From: Bacilli bacterium
GTDB lineage: Bacteria; Bacillota_I; Bacilli_A; RF39; UBA660
Assembly (NCBI GenBank): GCA_918219625.1
Contig: CAKJXT010000082.1
Coordinates: forward strand, 1-46,828
DNA: 46,828 nt
Direction: 5' to 3'
Under the pieces are notes generated by a model. It did not search any database and was not told the origin of the DNA. It worked only from the letters and a program-made list of their open reading frames with translations. Shown piece by piece: positions 17,714 to 25,984 of the stretch (within the stretch, counting starts at the first letter, position 1; each line of letters opens with the position of its first letter). Both the position numbers and the translations under genes were made by a program.

Positions 17714-18765
17714 TATTTTTTCCTATCAAAATCAGTATCATTTACTTCATATAAATATAAGTCTTTATCATTTGTAACATAGAATTCACATTTCTTATGT
17801 TCTTCTATTATATAGTAATTTATATGTTCTTTTGTATTGTCTCTAACATCTATTAATTCTTGAAAATTATTTACGCGTATTATTTCGTATTTATTCTTAT
17901 TATGTGGTGTTTTTACATTAACAATTATTCTATCGTAACCATTTAATAGTCTATTTATATATTTATCGTATTTAGTTAGTTTATGATGTTTTTTTATGAA
18001 GTGTCTTATTATAAATCCTATATGTGTTAGTATAAGTACAAGTATTATAATACTAATTGTATAAAATTCTTTTGATTTAACATGATATTTTTCTTCTTTT
18101 AAAAGTGTTTTTACATCGTTAATTTGTTTTTCTTGCATTGATATATTTATTTCTTGTTCGGAAAGTGGAATTGTAAGTGATGTAACACTGTGATTGTTCA
18201 TTTTATGGTTATTGTTTTCACTGTTTTTTTCTTCTACTATTAGTTGTACTTCTAAGTTACTAATGGTATTTACTGCATAGCTTGCTCTAAATTTATTGGC
18301 CAAATCATTGTAGTAGTTATAGTCAATTATTGCTTCTCTATTAATATGATAAGTGTTTGTGTTATTCATTTTGTCTTTAATATAATCTGTTAAGTCATAT
18401 TCTTTTTCAAAGAAAATTTTTGAGTTGTTTTGACTTCCTATTATTAGTTTAGCGATTATTTTATATTCAATGTCTAAGTTAGTATTAGTATTTGATGTAA
18501 GTAAGTAATCATAGTTAATGTGTATTTTATCTATTAGGGTTGCTACATATGCCATGCCGTCTTCAAGGTATGGTGTTTCATAAAAATTATTGTCTTTTAA
18601 GTATACTTTGTAATTTACCTTGCTTGTTTCTTTATATATTATTTCTTCTTTTTTTGTGTATTCAAATGCATTGATTATACAGATGATAAGTCCTAATATT
18701 AAAAGTATAGTGCATATAATATCAATCACTACAGGGTTACATTTAGGGCATAGCTTTTTTTTCAT
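17713..18765 (-). CDS. DUF5305 membrane protein
   Basis: The N-terminus has CPKCNP followed by a TM helix (VIDIICTILLILGLIICII). A long extracytoplasmic domain with YKVYLKDNNFYETPYLEDGM and EVQLIVEEKN comes next, then a second TM helix (FYTISIIILVLILTHIGFII) and a cytoplasmic tail. This arrangement matches DUF5305 proteins, which commonly neighbour SipW-type signal peptidases and their substrates. The ATG at 18765 follows AGGTGA; a GTG at 18774 lies inside that site. It sits between the peptidase and the beta-helix protein, suggesting a role in export or assembly of surface fibres (inference). Confidence 0.85.
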   Translation of the reverse strand: MKKKLCPKCNPVVIDIICTILLILGLIICIINAFEYTKKEEIIYKETSKVNYKVYLKDNNFYETPYLEDGMAYVATLIDKIHINYDYLLTSNTNTNLDIEYKIIAKLIIGSQNNSKIFFEKEYDLTDYIKDKMNNTNTYHINREAIIDYNYYNDLANKFRASYAVNTISNLEVQLIVEEKNSENNNHKMNNHSVTSLTIPLSEQEINISMQEKQINDVKTLLKEEKYHVKSKEFYTISIIILVLILTHIGFIIRHFIKKHHKLTKYDKYINRLLNGYDRIIVNVKTPHNKNKYEIIRVNNFQELIDVRDNTKEHINYYIIEEHKKCEFYVTNDKDLYLYEVNDTDFDRKK

Positions 18766-18770
18766 GTTAC

Positions 18771-19886
18771 TCACCTACTTTCACTTAACCATACAGTTGG
18801 ATATCCTATTTTTGGTATTTTTATTATTTGTTTTCCAATATATATGTTTTTTTCTATTAATATGTCGTCTATGCTGTTATTAGCATCCCCTTTTGTATAG
18901 TATGCATATGAATTATTTGTTTTTAGTTTTTTTATTATTCTATGTACTATTATGTAGTTACCTTTTTTAAAGGCAATTATATCTCCTTCTTTTAGAGATT
19001 CATAATTATATTTTTTGTCTATTATTACTATGTCGCCTTTTTTTATTTTTGGTGTCATACTTCCTGTTGCGATAGCGACAGCGTGATATTTGAAGTAACC
19101 ACTATAAAAATATACTAGCATTATTACTATTATTGTGGGGAGTATTGATGATTTTAGTTTTCTTTTATAGTTTCTATCTATGAATTTGTCTTCTTTTTTT
19201 GTTACAAATTTTAGCATGTTAAATGCAAATATTACTGGTACAATTAATTGAATTATAGAGACTATGTATTCGCTTGGATTTGGCACTATTGATATTAGAT
19301 ATGGATATAGCCCAAATATTAAGTCGAATATTATAATTGGTTTATATCCTGTTTTTTTTGATATGTATGAGTATGATATGTTTCTTGATATAATTGGTAG
19401 TATAGTAAGTGTGATTAGTTTTTGTATTGTGTTTTTACTGGTATAGTCAATTATATATGCCATATCTAGTACTATAAATACATTTACTACTATAATGGTG
19501 CAAAGTGTATTATTGTCTGCTTTATTAAGCATATTATATCTGAGTATTTCTCTAAGTATTGTGTATATTATTAATGGAATTATAAATATTTTTAGTCCAT
19601 AAAGGTTTATATAATTAGTGTTTTTAGCGAGTCCTACTAATAGTCCTAGTAAGTAGTATAGTAAAAAAAATGAAATTATAAATATTAATATTTCAAATAG
19701 TATATTTTTTATATATCTATGTTTATCTTTTTCTATTACAAAGAATATATTAAAAAATATCAGTAATATAAATAAGAATAAGTTCATTTTATAAGAAGAA
19801 AAGAAGTTTAAAATGAATAAATCAAGTAGGAATATTATAATTAATACTAAGGATAGTATTAGTATTTTCTTATATCCTTTTTTCAT
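18771..19886 (-). CDS. SipW-type signal peptidase I with multi-TM N-terminal extension
   Basis: The C-terminal ~120 residues are an ER/SipW-class signal peptidase. AIATGSMTPKIKKGDIVI holds the catalytic Ser (about residue 275), GDIIAFKKGNYIIVHRI has His in place of the bacterial Lys, and YTKGDANNSID is the box E. The first ~255 residues carry seven or so TM helices, far more than the one or two of Bacillus SipW. The enzyme would remove signal peptides of TasA-like and related surface proteins. It lies 14 nt after the TasA-like gene and 5 nt before the DUF5305 start, so it is part of one operon. Confidence 0.92.
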   Translation of the reverse strand: MKKGYKKILILSLVLIIIFLLDLFILNFFSSYKMNLFLFILLIFFNIFFVIEKDKHRYIKNILFEILIFIISFFLLYYLLGLLVGLAKNTNYINLYGLKIFIIPLIIYTILREILRYNMLNKADNNTLCTIIVVNVFIVLDMAYIIDYTSKNTIQKLITLTILPIISRNISYSYISKKTGYKPIIIFDLIFGLYPYLISIVPNPSEYIVSIIQLIVPVIFAFNMLKFVTKKEDKFIDRNYKRKLKSSILPTIIVIMLVYFYSGYFKYHAVAIATGSMTPKIKKGDIVIIDKKYNYESLKEGDIIAFKKGNYIIVHRIIKKLKTNNSYAYYTKGDANNSIDDILIEKNIYIGKQIIKIPKIGYPTVWLSESR

Positions 19887-19900
19887 TTTAATGTCCTCTA

Positions 19901-20539
19901 TTAGTCAATTGGATTATATGTTAGTGTGATGTCTGGGAATGTTACATCGAAGTCTCCGTCTGCTCTTCCTGATCCTGCTGCATAGTCAATAACTACTGTT
20001 ATTGTGTCTGCTGAGTTTATTGCGAGTGTATGATTTGTTATTGATGATAATGAAGTAGTAGTTGCATCTATACCTGTTACTTGTATACTTAATGATATGC
20101 CAGTACATGCTGTATCAACTAGCGCTTGATTTGTATTAGTTCTAGCTGTACATGTTTTATTTCCTGTAAATATAATACTGTTTAGGTACGCTAGATACTC
20201 TCCTCTATTATATGCATAGAATGTGTATGTTACTCTTTGTCCTGGTTCTGTAAATGTAGCATGTAAATTAGATATTACTGGATTAGCGCTATTATCTATT
20301 TCTGCTGCTGTAGCGCTAAATCCTGTAACGTTTGTGTTTAGTGTTGGAGTTATATCATCTTCTACAACACTTGTGTTACTTGATGAGAAGTCTACATTAA
20401 AGCTTGATTCATTAGGTATTACTTCTGCCGATGATTCAATTTTTAGTGTGCTTGAAAATGCGGCATAACCTAGCGTAATACCTACTATTCCTAGTAATAA
20501 AGCAACTACTGATATAATTTTAAATGTTTTATTTTTCAT
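19901..20539 (-). CDS. TasA/CalY-like secreted fibre protein candidate
   Basis: 212 residues with a SipW-type signal sequence: VVALLLGIVGITLGYAAFSS, where the LGYAAFSSTL end is typical of SipW substrates. The mature part is Thr/Ser/Asn/Asp-rich beta-type sequence, with YTFYAYNRGEYLAYLNSI and a Cys pair (KTCTAR, DTACTG) that could form a disulfide. TasA and CalY are biofilm matrix fibre subunits in Bacillus; the match here is by layout and context rather than strong sequence identity. It is first in the operon and has a strong AGGAGG site, as expected for the most abundant product. Confidence 0.82.
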   Translation of the reverse strand: MKNKTFKIISVVALLLGIVGITLGYAAFSSTLKIESSAEVIPNESSFNVDFSSSNTSVVEDDITPTLNTNVTGFSATAAEIDNSANPVISNLHATFTEPGQRVTYTFYAYNRGEYLAYLNSIIFTGNKTCTARTNTNQALVDTACTGISLSIQVTGIDATTTSLSSITNHTLAINSADTITVVIDYAAGSGRADGDFDVTFPDITLTYNPID

Positions 20540-20612
20540 ATTTTACCTCCTATTATTACATTATGAGTATGCCTCAAAATGTAAAAATTATTAATTTTCT
20601 TTGTTTTTTTAT

Positions 20613-20637
20613 AAAAAAAATCACTATTTTATAGTGA
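20613..20637 (-). terminator. Intrinsic terminator between the kinase-like and TasA-like genes
   Basis: TCACTAT-aaaa-ATAGTGA followed by T8 on the minus strand, 25 nt beyond the stop at 20663. Confidence 0.9.
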
Positions 20638-20662
20638 CTTTATATGTTTGTTATTTTGTTTT

Positions 20663-21106
20663 TTATATTTCATTTTGTGCTTCTATTATTATTGTAGGTA
20701 TGTTTGATTTTTTTATTTCTTCTTCTATTTTCTTTTGCATGTTTTTAGCGTTATTAAAGTCTGTATTTCTTAGTCTTGTTCTTTCTTGTAATAAATTATC
20801 ATTTATATGAAGATATATTATTAAGTCACAGTCTAGTAATACTGTTCCAAACAATGGTGTTCCTGGTTGTATTTTTAGTTTTGTTCTAACTAGTTCATCC
20901 ATTTTATTTCCTATTTCTTCTGTCCATGGTGTTTGACATACATAGTCTGTTTCTTCTTTTGTTAGTAATGGAAATATTTCTTCATCCATGTCTAGTCCAA
21001 TATTTGTTTTATTTATTAATGTTGTTTTTCCTGTACATGTTGTTCCTAGAACACATATTCTTTTATCTTTATTTTCTTCAAATAGTGTTTTTAATTGTTC
21101 TATCAT
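20663..21106 (-). CDS. P-loop nucleotide kinase-like protein
   Basis: RICVLGTTCTGKTTLINKT (about residues 16-34) is a Walker A loop (GxxxxGKT). GLDMDEEIF follows, and LLDCDLIIYLHIND resembles a Walker B or nucleoside-kinase strand. RTRLRN could be a LID-type arginine motif. Size (147 aa) and layout fit a small adenylate/deoxynucleoside kinase-like ATPase. It overlaps the deoxyribosyltransferase-like gene by 1 nt (TAATG), so a shared nucleotide-related substrate is plausible. Confidence 0.75.
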   Translation of the reverse strand: MIEQLKTLFEENKDKRICVLGTTCTGKTTLINKTNIGLDMDEEIFPLLTKEETDYVCQTPWTEEIGNKMDELVRTKLKIQPGTPLFGTVLLDCDLIIYLHINDNLLQERTRLRNTDFNNAKNMQKKIEEEIKKSNIPTIIIEAQNEI

Positions 21107-21417
21107 TATTTCTCCTTTATATCTGTATAGTAAATAATTTCTTTGTTTAGTGATTTAGCAAATTCTATTTCACTTCTAGTAGAACTACCTATGTAGTTAT
21201 TAACATTCACTACTAAAATAGCATCAGATATTTTTATTCTTTCTTTATGTATTTTATCTAGCATTAATGCTTCTTCTTCCGTATAATCATCTTTACTTGT
21301 TTTTGATGGATTATATATAGGCACAAGCATACAATTACCTTCTAGTTCCATTTTTTCTGTAATTTCCATCATTTCTTTATAGAATTTTAGGCTTCCACAT
21401 ACTGTTATAATTTTCAT
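21106..21417 (-). CDS. Nucleoside 2-deoxyribosyltransferase-like protein
   Basis: The 103-residue Rossmann-like protein begins KIITVCGSLKFYKEMMEI, contains LDKIHKERIKISDAILVVNV, and ends STRSEIEFAKSLNKEIIYY. This is the pattern of the short 2-deoxyribosyltransferase/DUF4406 group: GS near the N-terminus, D in SDAILVVN, and S-TRSEIE with the likely nucleophilic Glu. The family transfers or hydrolyses N-glycosidic bonds of nucleosides or their phosphates. Overlaps of 4 nt upstream and 1 nt downstream tie it into the operon. Confidence 0.82.
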   Translation of the reverse strand: MKIITVCGSLKFYKEMMEITEKMELEGNCMLVPIYNPSKTSKDDYTEEEALMLDKIHKERIKISDAILVVNVNNYIGSSTRSEIEFAKSLNKEIIYYTDIKEK

Positions 21418-22418
21418 ATTAATTCTCCTATTATCAAATCTTTTAGATAAAAGCTATAACCTCTTATTTGACCTACTTTATTATCGTCTACTATATGTGA
21501 TACAACATAGATCATTCCGTCTTCAAATTGTACTACTCCTGTATATCCACAGTTTGAGTTTATGTTTCTATCATAGTCTATTGGGAATATTCTTGATTGT
21601 ATTTTGTCTCTATCTGTTTCAAGCATTCCTTCTTTTGTTATTAAGCATCCCATTATATTTTGACCGTGTATTCCTCTTCCTATGAATTTTCCTTGATTAA
21701 ATCTATATGTTATTAGGTAGTATCCTTCTTTTAATTTAGTTATTACTGGTCTATGACATGCTGGTATTGGCATGTTATATATTTCGCTCCATGTATTACC
21801 ATTGTCTTCTGATATTATTTTTAGAGCGTCTATTCCCTGGTCTGAGTTTTCTCTCATAAGTCCTACTATTATGTCGTCTATTTTTATTGATGATGTTTCA
21901 CATAGATTATATCTCTCGTCTGATTTTAGTATTTTTTTATTTGTCCATGTTTTTCCTTTGTCATAGCTATAGTATATAATTGTGTCTAGGTTTTTATTTC
22001 TTTCTTGTGTTATTTGTATCCATTTATCTTCTAGAACTAGTATTTTATCTGGTACAATTCCAGTCATTGTTGTTTTTATTTCTTTTTTTATATTTAAGTT
22101 TTCATCTAAATAAAACATATAGATATAGCTATTCTTTTTATCTTTATCATCATTTAAATACCATGATGACGTTATTATGATATCGTTTTCTATTTTATTT
22201 ATTCTTGGGGCATCCCATCTACCGTTGTTGTCTATTTTTTCTTTTATTATTTTTCTTTCTGTCCATGTTTTTCCTTTATCACTTGATGTTGTTATACATA
22301 GATTATATTCTTTTGTTTCTTCATTCATTTCTGAAAATACACATATTAGATTTTTGTGTAATAATAAATCTGGAAAAGCTCTATAGTAGTTTTCGTCTTT
22401 ACTTATACAATATTTCAT
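21414..22418 (-). CDS. Sialidase-fold (BNR/Asp-box) protein without signal peptide
   Basis: Three Asp-box motifs are visible, SSDKGKTWTERK, YSYDKGKTWTNKK and SEDNGNTWSE (S/Y-x-D-x-G-x-T-W), spaced about 95 and 65 residues, as in six-bladed sialidase beta-propellers. YYRAFPDLLLHKN near the start resembles the RxP motif region, and RPVITKLKEGYYLITYRF occurs later. No signal peptide is visible, so it acts inside the cell unless exported unusually. The glycan substrate is unknown. The ATG at 22418 follows AGGTGA; an upstream in-frame GTG lies within it. It is first in a three-gene operon. Confidence 0.82.
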   Translation of the reverse strand: MKYCISKDENYYRAFPDLLLHKNLICVFSEMNEETKEYNLCITTSSDKGKTWTERKIIKEKIDNNGRWDAPRINKIENDIIITSSWYLNDDKDKKNSYIYMFYLDENLNIKKEIKTTMTGIVPDKILVLEDKWIQITQERNKNLDTIIYYSYDKGKTWTNKKILKSDERYNLCETSSIKIDDIIVGLMRENSDQGIDALKIISEDNGNTWSEIYNMPIPACHRPVITKLKEGYYLITYRFNQGKFIGRGIHGQNIMGCLITKEGMLETDRDKIQSRIFPIDYDRNINSNCGYTGVVQFEDGMIYVVSHIVDDNKVGQIRGYSFYLKDLIIGELI

Positions 22419-22430
22419 ATTATTCACCTG

Positions 22431-22468
22431 TATTTATTATATCAGTTTATTTATTTAATTTGTATAAT
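22431..22468 (-). promoter_or_regulatory. Repeated promoter segment, copy 1 (sialidase-fold operon)
   Basis: This 38-nt segment contains the extended -10 TGATATAAT on the minus strand, 13-25 nt before the AGGTGA site. It is identical at 37 of 38 positions to 24359-24396, upstream of the ABC exporter. Confidence 0.7.
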
Positions 22469-22485
22469 TCTTGATTTTTTTATAA

Positions 22486-22552
22486 TAAAAATAGGGCTCC
22501 ATCTATTAAGACAGTGCCCATGCAAAAATGTATTACCATTTTTTCCTTGCAT
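22486..22552 (-). terminator. Terminator of the ABC exporter gene plus a second hairpin
   Basis: Reading on the minus strand, ATGC...AAAAATG-gtaata-CATTTTT-GCAT (22518-22552) is followed by GGGC...TCT...AGA...GCCC (22494-22519) and a T-rich stretch. The second hairpin is the probable intrinsic terminator. The first has no obvious purpose. Confidence 0.6.
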
Positions 22553-22608
22553 AATTATAGTATCATATAATCATGACTAAGTCAAATTTTTTTTATTATA
22601 GTTTTTAT

Positions 22609-24336
22609 CTATTCATTTATTTCAGTTTCACATAATTTTTTATATGTTTTATTGTTTTTTAATAGATATTCATGTGTTCCTTGTGCACTTATTTTTCCAT
22701 CTTCTATAAGCATTATTCTATCACAGTTTACTATTGTAGATATTCTATGAGCTATAATTAGTATTGTGTATTCTCCTTGTAGATTGTCTATAGCTTTTTG
22801 TGTTTCACTTTGTGTTTCATTGTCTAGTGCGCTTGTTGCTTCATCGAATAGTATTATTTCTGTTTTCATTAGTAATGCTCTTGCTATTGCGAGTCTTTGT
22901 TTTTGTCCACCTGATAGTATTACTCCATTTTCTCCTAGCATTGTGTCATATTTATCTGGTAGTGTTTCTATATATTCGTCTATTCTAGCTAGTTTACATG
23001 CTTCTTTTATTTCTTCATCTGTTGCGTCTTCTTTTGCGAGTAATAGGTTTTCTTTTATTGAGAAGTTAAATATATATGGGCTTTGAGTTATTATTGACAT
23101 ATTATTTCTTAGAGATTGTTCTGATAGTTCATCTATACTGATATTGTCAAATAGTATTTCTCCTTCGTTTCTATTATATAGTTTTGTAATTAGGTTGAAA
23201 AGTGTTGTTTTTCCTTCTCCACTTTTTCCTACAAATGCAACTTTTTCATTTGGTTTTATTTCAAAGTTTATTCCTTTTATTATTTGTTTTTCGTCGTATC
23301 CAAATTTTACGTTTTTAAATTTTATGTTTCCTTTTAGTTTTTCTACTTTTGTTTTTCCAAATTTTTCTTTTTTGAATTTTTTATTTTCTATTATTTCATA
23401 TATTCTATCTGATGATACTACGAATTTTTTATTATATTCAAGTAAGTGTACAATACTTGTTAATAGATTTTGTACTTTACCTTGATAGTTATATATTATT
23501 ACAAATGCTGGTATTGTTAATAGATTATGTTTATATAGAAAGCATCCATATAGTATAAATATGAAGTCTAGTAGTTCTCTTGAGCTATTTTCTATATAAG
23601 TGTATATTCTTCTTATATTTTCCATCTTTTCTATTTCATTTGATGTTTCTACTATTTTGTTATTTGTTTGTTTTAGAATGGCACTACTGGCATTTAGTAC
23701 TTTTATGTCTCTCATACCTCTTACTATTTCACTTACTAGACCTGTTTGTTTTTCACTTAGTTTTTTTACTTTTTTTTGAACTTCGTATTGTTTACTTAGT
23801 CTTTTTTTATTTATTAGGAATATTATTACAGCTGTTATTAGTGCATATACGAATAAGTATTTATTTAGTATGAATATAGCTACTAGTACTCCTATATTTG
23901 TTATTGCATATGATGTCCAATATGTATATTCCATAAACATTCCAGATATATCTTCTGTGTCTTTATTTAGTCTATCTATAAATAGTCCTGATGATGATTT
24001 GTCTATTTCTTGTACTTCTAGTTTTAGTGTTTCTCTAGCTACAGCTATTTGTAGATTTATTCTTGTTGATTTAAATATTTTTAGATAGTTATATCCTTTT
24101 AGTCGTGACATTAGGTGTTTAATTAATGAGATTATTAATACTGTTAGTGCGGCATATATTAGTTGATTTATTAATCCATCTGTTATATTTAGTATTACTT
24201 TAGCTGAGATAAGTGGTACTATGGCGCTTATTATTGCTTCTATTACACTTACTATTACATACATTACTAGATTTATTTTTGCGTCTTTTACATATGGCCA
24301 TGTTTTTTTTATATTTTTTATAAAGTTTGATTTCAT
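22609..24336 (-). CDS. ABC-type exporter (fused TM and ATPase domains)
   Basis: The N-terminal ~310 residues hold six TM helices (for example INLVMYVIVSVIEAIISAIV). The ATPase domain contains Walker A GKSGEGKTTLF, Q-loop ITQSPYIF, signature LSGGQKQR, Walker B IILFDEATSALD and the H-loop IIAHR. The layout is that of homodimeric type IV exporters (MsbA/LmrA/peptide exporters); the substrate cannot be read from sequence. The ATG at 24336 follows GAAGG, whereas an upstream ATG at 24357 lacks a proper site. It is probably a single gene under its own promoter. Confidence 0.93.
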   Translation of the reverse strand: MKSNFIKNIKKTWPYVKDAKINLVMYVIVSVIEAIISAIVPLISAKVILNITDGLINQLIYAALTVLIISLIKHLMSRLKGYNYLKIFKSTRINLQIAVARETLKLEVQEIDKSSSGLFIDRLNKDTEDISGMFMEYTYWTSYAITNIGVLVAIFILNKYLFVYALITAVIIFLINKKRLSKQYEVQKKVKKLSEKQTGLVSEIVRGMRDIKVLNASSAILKQTNNKIVETSNEIEKMENIRRIYTYIENSSRELLDFIFILYGCFLYKHNLLTIPAFVIIYNYQGKVQNLLTSIVHLLEYNKKFVVSSDRIYEIIENKKFKKEKFGKTKVEKLKGNIKFKNVKFGYDEKQIIKGINFEIKPNEKVAFVGKSGEGKTTLFNLITKLYNRNEGEILFDNISIDELSEQSLRNNMSIITQSPYIFNFSIKENLLLAKEDATDEEIKEACKLARIDEYIETLPDKYDTMLGENGVILSGGQKQRLAIARALLMKTEIILFDEATSALDNETQSETQKAIDNLQGEYTILIIAHRISTIVNCDRIMLIEDGKISAQGTHEYLLKNNKTYKKLCETEINE

Positions 24337-24358
24337 ATTACTACCTTCTTTTTTCATA

Positions 24359-24396
24359 TATTTATTATATCAGTTTATTTATTTAATTTATATAAT
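24359..24396 (-). promoter_or_regulatory. Repeated promoter segment, copy 2 (ABC exporter)
   Basis: It matches 22431-22468 at 37 of 38 positions and contains the extended -10 TGATATAAT 5' of the exporter gene. Confidence 0.7.
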
Positions 24397-24403
24397 AATG
24401 TTC

Positions 24404-24426
24404 AAAAAAAAGACACTTTTGTGTCT
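24404..24426 (-). terminator. Intrinsic terminator after the VirD4-like gene
   Basis: AGACAC-aaaa-GTGTCT followed by T8 on the minus strand, placed directly at the stop codon (24428-24430). Confidence 0.9.
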
Positions 24427-24427
24427 T

Positions 24428-25468
24428 TTAGTTTTCTACTATATTTTTAAAGTTAATATAGTTTGGTTTAGTTACATTTAGTTTTGGATAGTCTTCGTCA
24501 TTACCTAGTTTTATATTTTCTTTTAGTTCTTTATCGTTTAGATTTATTATGTTTTCAAATTTATCTAATATATATTTTCCGTATTTTTCTTTTAATTCTT
24601 CTTCATTATGTATTCCTATATATATTTTGTTTTTATTATAACTTGCATTGTCTAGTAAGTTATTAAAAGATAATAATTTTCTTAAATTATCAAAATTATC
24701 TAGTATGTATGTAAATGATAAATTAGATGCTTCAACTAATTGATTTATGAATATGTTTGCTAAATCTGTTTGTTTTGATGCGATTATTATGATTGCTGTT
24801 TTTTGTTTTAAGTTTCTTATGTTTATTTCGTTTGTATTTAGCATGTTTAGTAGTTCTTCTCTATACATGTAATTATTTAGTTTTTGTTTACATACTGATA
24901 TTATGCTTCCTTTTGTTTCTGGTGGTGCGAATACTATTGGTGATAGCATTGTATAGATTGTGTTTGTAACGTCTATATTACTTAGGTATTGTTTTAGATA
25001 TGATGTATCTTTATAGTTTTCTTCTCCTTGATTCATCATTATTTGGATACTTCCTAAGTTTATTTGTTCTTCTTTTCCTTCTTTGAATAGTATTAGTACT
25101 AGTCCTATGAAGTAGCTTGAAGCCATGTTTTGCCAGAAGGGATCATTATTAGGATTGTCTTCATCAAATATTTCGTGAGCTATAGTGTCTATAAGTTCAA
25201 TTGATTTATCTTTTTTTCCTTCTTTGTATAGTTCATATGGAACTTGTAGCGGATTGAAACCATTGGATTTAGATGCTTCATCTATATTTAGTGTTAGTAA
25301 GTTATAGTTATTTTCTTTTAGTTGTTTTGAGTATGTTTTAAAGTATTCATCTCTTGTATTATATATACATATATTTTCGTTGTTTTTTATTGCGTTGTTT
25401 AATTCCTTAAATAGTAGTGTTGTTTTTCCTGTGTTCTTTTTTCCAATTATTAAATTTGTATCTTTCAT
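24428..25468 (-). CDS. VirD4/TraG-like P-loop ATPase
   Basis: Walker A is NLIIGKKNTGKTTLLFKEL (near residue 8). NPNNDPFWQNMASSYFIGLV (about 105) resembles the DPFW..A motif of TraG/VirD4 coupling proteins. A Walker B-type strand (TAIIIIASKQTDLANIFINQ, about 225) and SFTYILDNFDNL follow. The enzyme family pumps DNA or protein substrates to type IV secretion channels. This protein lacks the usual N-terminal TM helices, and no other conjugation gene is near. The ATG at 25468 has AGGTGA upstream. It follows the MerR gene by 14 nt, so the two form an operon. Confidence 0.8.
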   Translation of the reverse strand: MKDTNLIIGKKNTGKTTLLFKELNNAIKNNENICIYNTRDEYFKTYSKQLKENNYNLLTLNIDEASKSNGFNPLQVPYELYKEGKKDKSIELIDTIAHEIFDEDNPNNDPFWQNMASSYFIGLVLILFKEGKEEQINLGSIQIMMNQGEENYKDTSYLKQYLSNIDVTNTIYTMLSPIVFAPPETKGSIISVCKQKLNNYMYREELLNMLNTNEINIRNLKQKTAIIIIASKQTDLANIFINQLVEASNLSFTYILDNFDNLRKLLSFNNLLDNASYNKNKIYIGIHNEEELKEKYGKYILDKFENIINLNDKELKENIKLGNDEDYPKLNVTKPNYINFKNIVEN

Positions 25469-25482
25469 TTTTTTCACCTTTC

Positions 25483-25857
25483 TTAAAAAATAGTTTTTAC
25501 CTTTCTTGTTTCTTTTATTTCATTATTGAATTTACCGTTATGTATTGTGCTACGGAGTTTGTCTATTTCTCTTATACTTTGATTAACATCTTCTAGTTTT
25601 TGTTCTAATTCTTTCTTTTTATTTTCCATGATTTCATTTGTGAATTTGTTCCAGTTTATTTTTATTTCTTCTAGTGTAAATCCAACAGATTTTAGTTTAT
25701 TTATTATTTTTAAGTCTTCTATTTGTTCTTCTTTATAGTATCTATAGTCTGTAAATAAGTCTATTTCTGCTGGTTTAAATAAATCAATCTCATCATAGTA
25801 ACGAAGTGTTCTAATGGGGACTCCTGTTATTTTTGAGAATTCGCCTATTTTTAGCAA
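25483..25857 (-). CDS. MerR-family transcriptional regulator (TTG start)
   Basis: The winged-helix N-terminus LKIGEFSKITGVPIRTLRYYDEIDLFKPAEI (split here into LKIGEFSKITGV and IRTLRYYDEIDLF) is typical of MerR. A second wing TDYRYYKEEQIEDL follows, then a dimerisation coiled coil (about 70-105). The C-terminus is short and has no effector domain, so the inducer is unknown. The start codon is TTG at 25857, preceded by AGGAGGAATAAC. It is the first gene of an operon with the VirD4-like ATPase and probably autoregulates through the upstream 19-bp-spacer promoter. Confidence 0.92.
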   Translation of the reverse strand: MLKIGEFSKITGVPIRTLRYYDEIDLFKPAEIDLFTDYRYYKEEQIEDLKIINKLKSVGFTLEEIKINWNKFTNEIMENKKKELEQKLEDVNQSIREIDKLRSTIHNGKFNNEIKETRKVKTIF

Positions 25858-25871
25858 GTTATTCCTCCTTT

Positions 25872-25885
25872 CTCACATATGTGAG
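25872..25885. promoter_or_regulatory. Perfect 14-nt palindrome before the MerR gene
   Basis: CTCACATATGTGAG is a perfect inverted repeat located between the -10 element and the AGGAGG site of the merR-like gene. It could be an operator or an RNA hairpin near the ribosome site. Confidence 0.5.
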
Positions 25886-25903
25886 TTTTCCCTCCTCATA
25901 TTA

Positions 25904-25934
25904 ACTATAAACCTCTAGTTAGATGGAGAGTCAA
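25904..25934 (-). promoter_or_regulatory. MerR-type promoter with 19-bp spacer
   Basis: -35 TTGACT (25929-25934) and -10 TATAGT (25904-25909) are 19 bp apart, the overlong spacing that MerR proteins correct by twisting DNA. The spacer contains an imperfect dyad (CTCCATCTAACTAGAGG), the expected operator position. Confidence 0.75.
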
Positions 25935-25984
25935 GGTGTTTTTTTTATTATATCAATTTTTTTATATTTTGTATATTTGTGTTC

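Noticed and set aside
24428..25468. Integrative conjugative element
   Set aside because: Only a VirD4-like ATPase is present; there is no relaxase, VirB4 or integrase.
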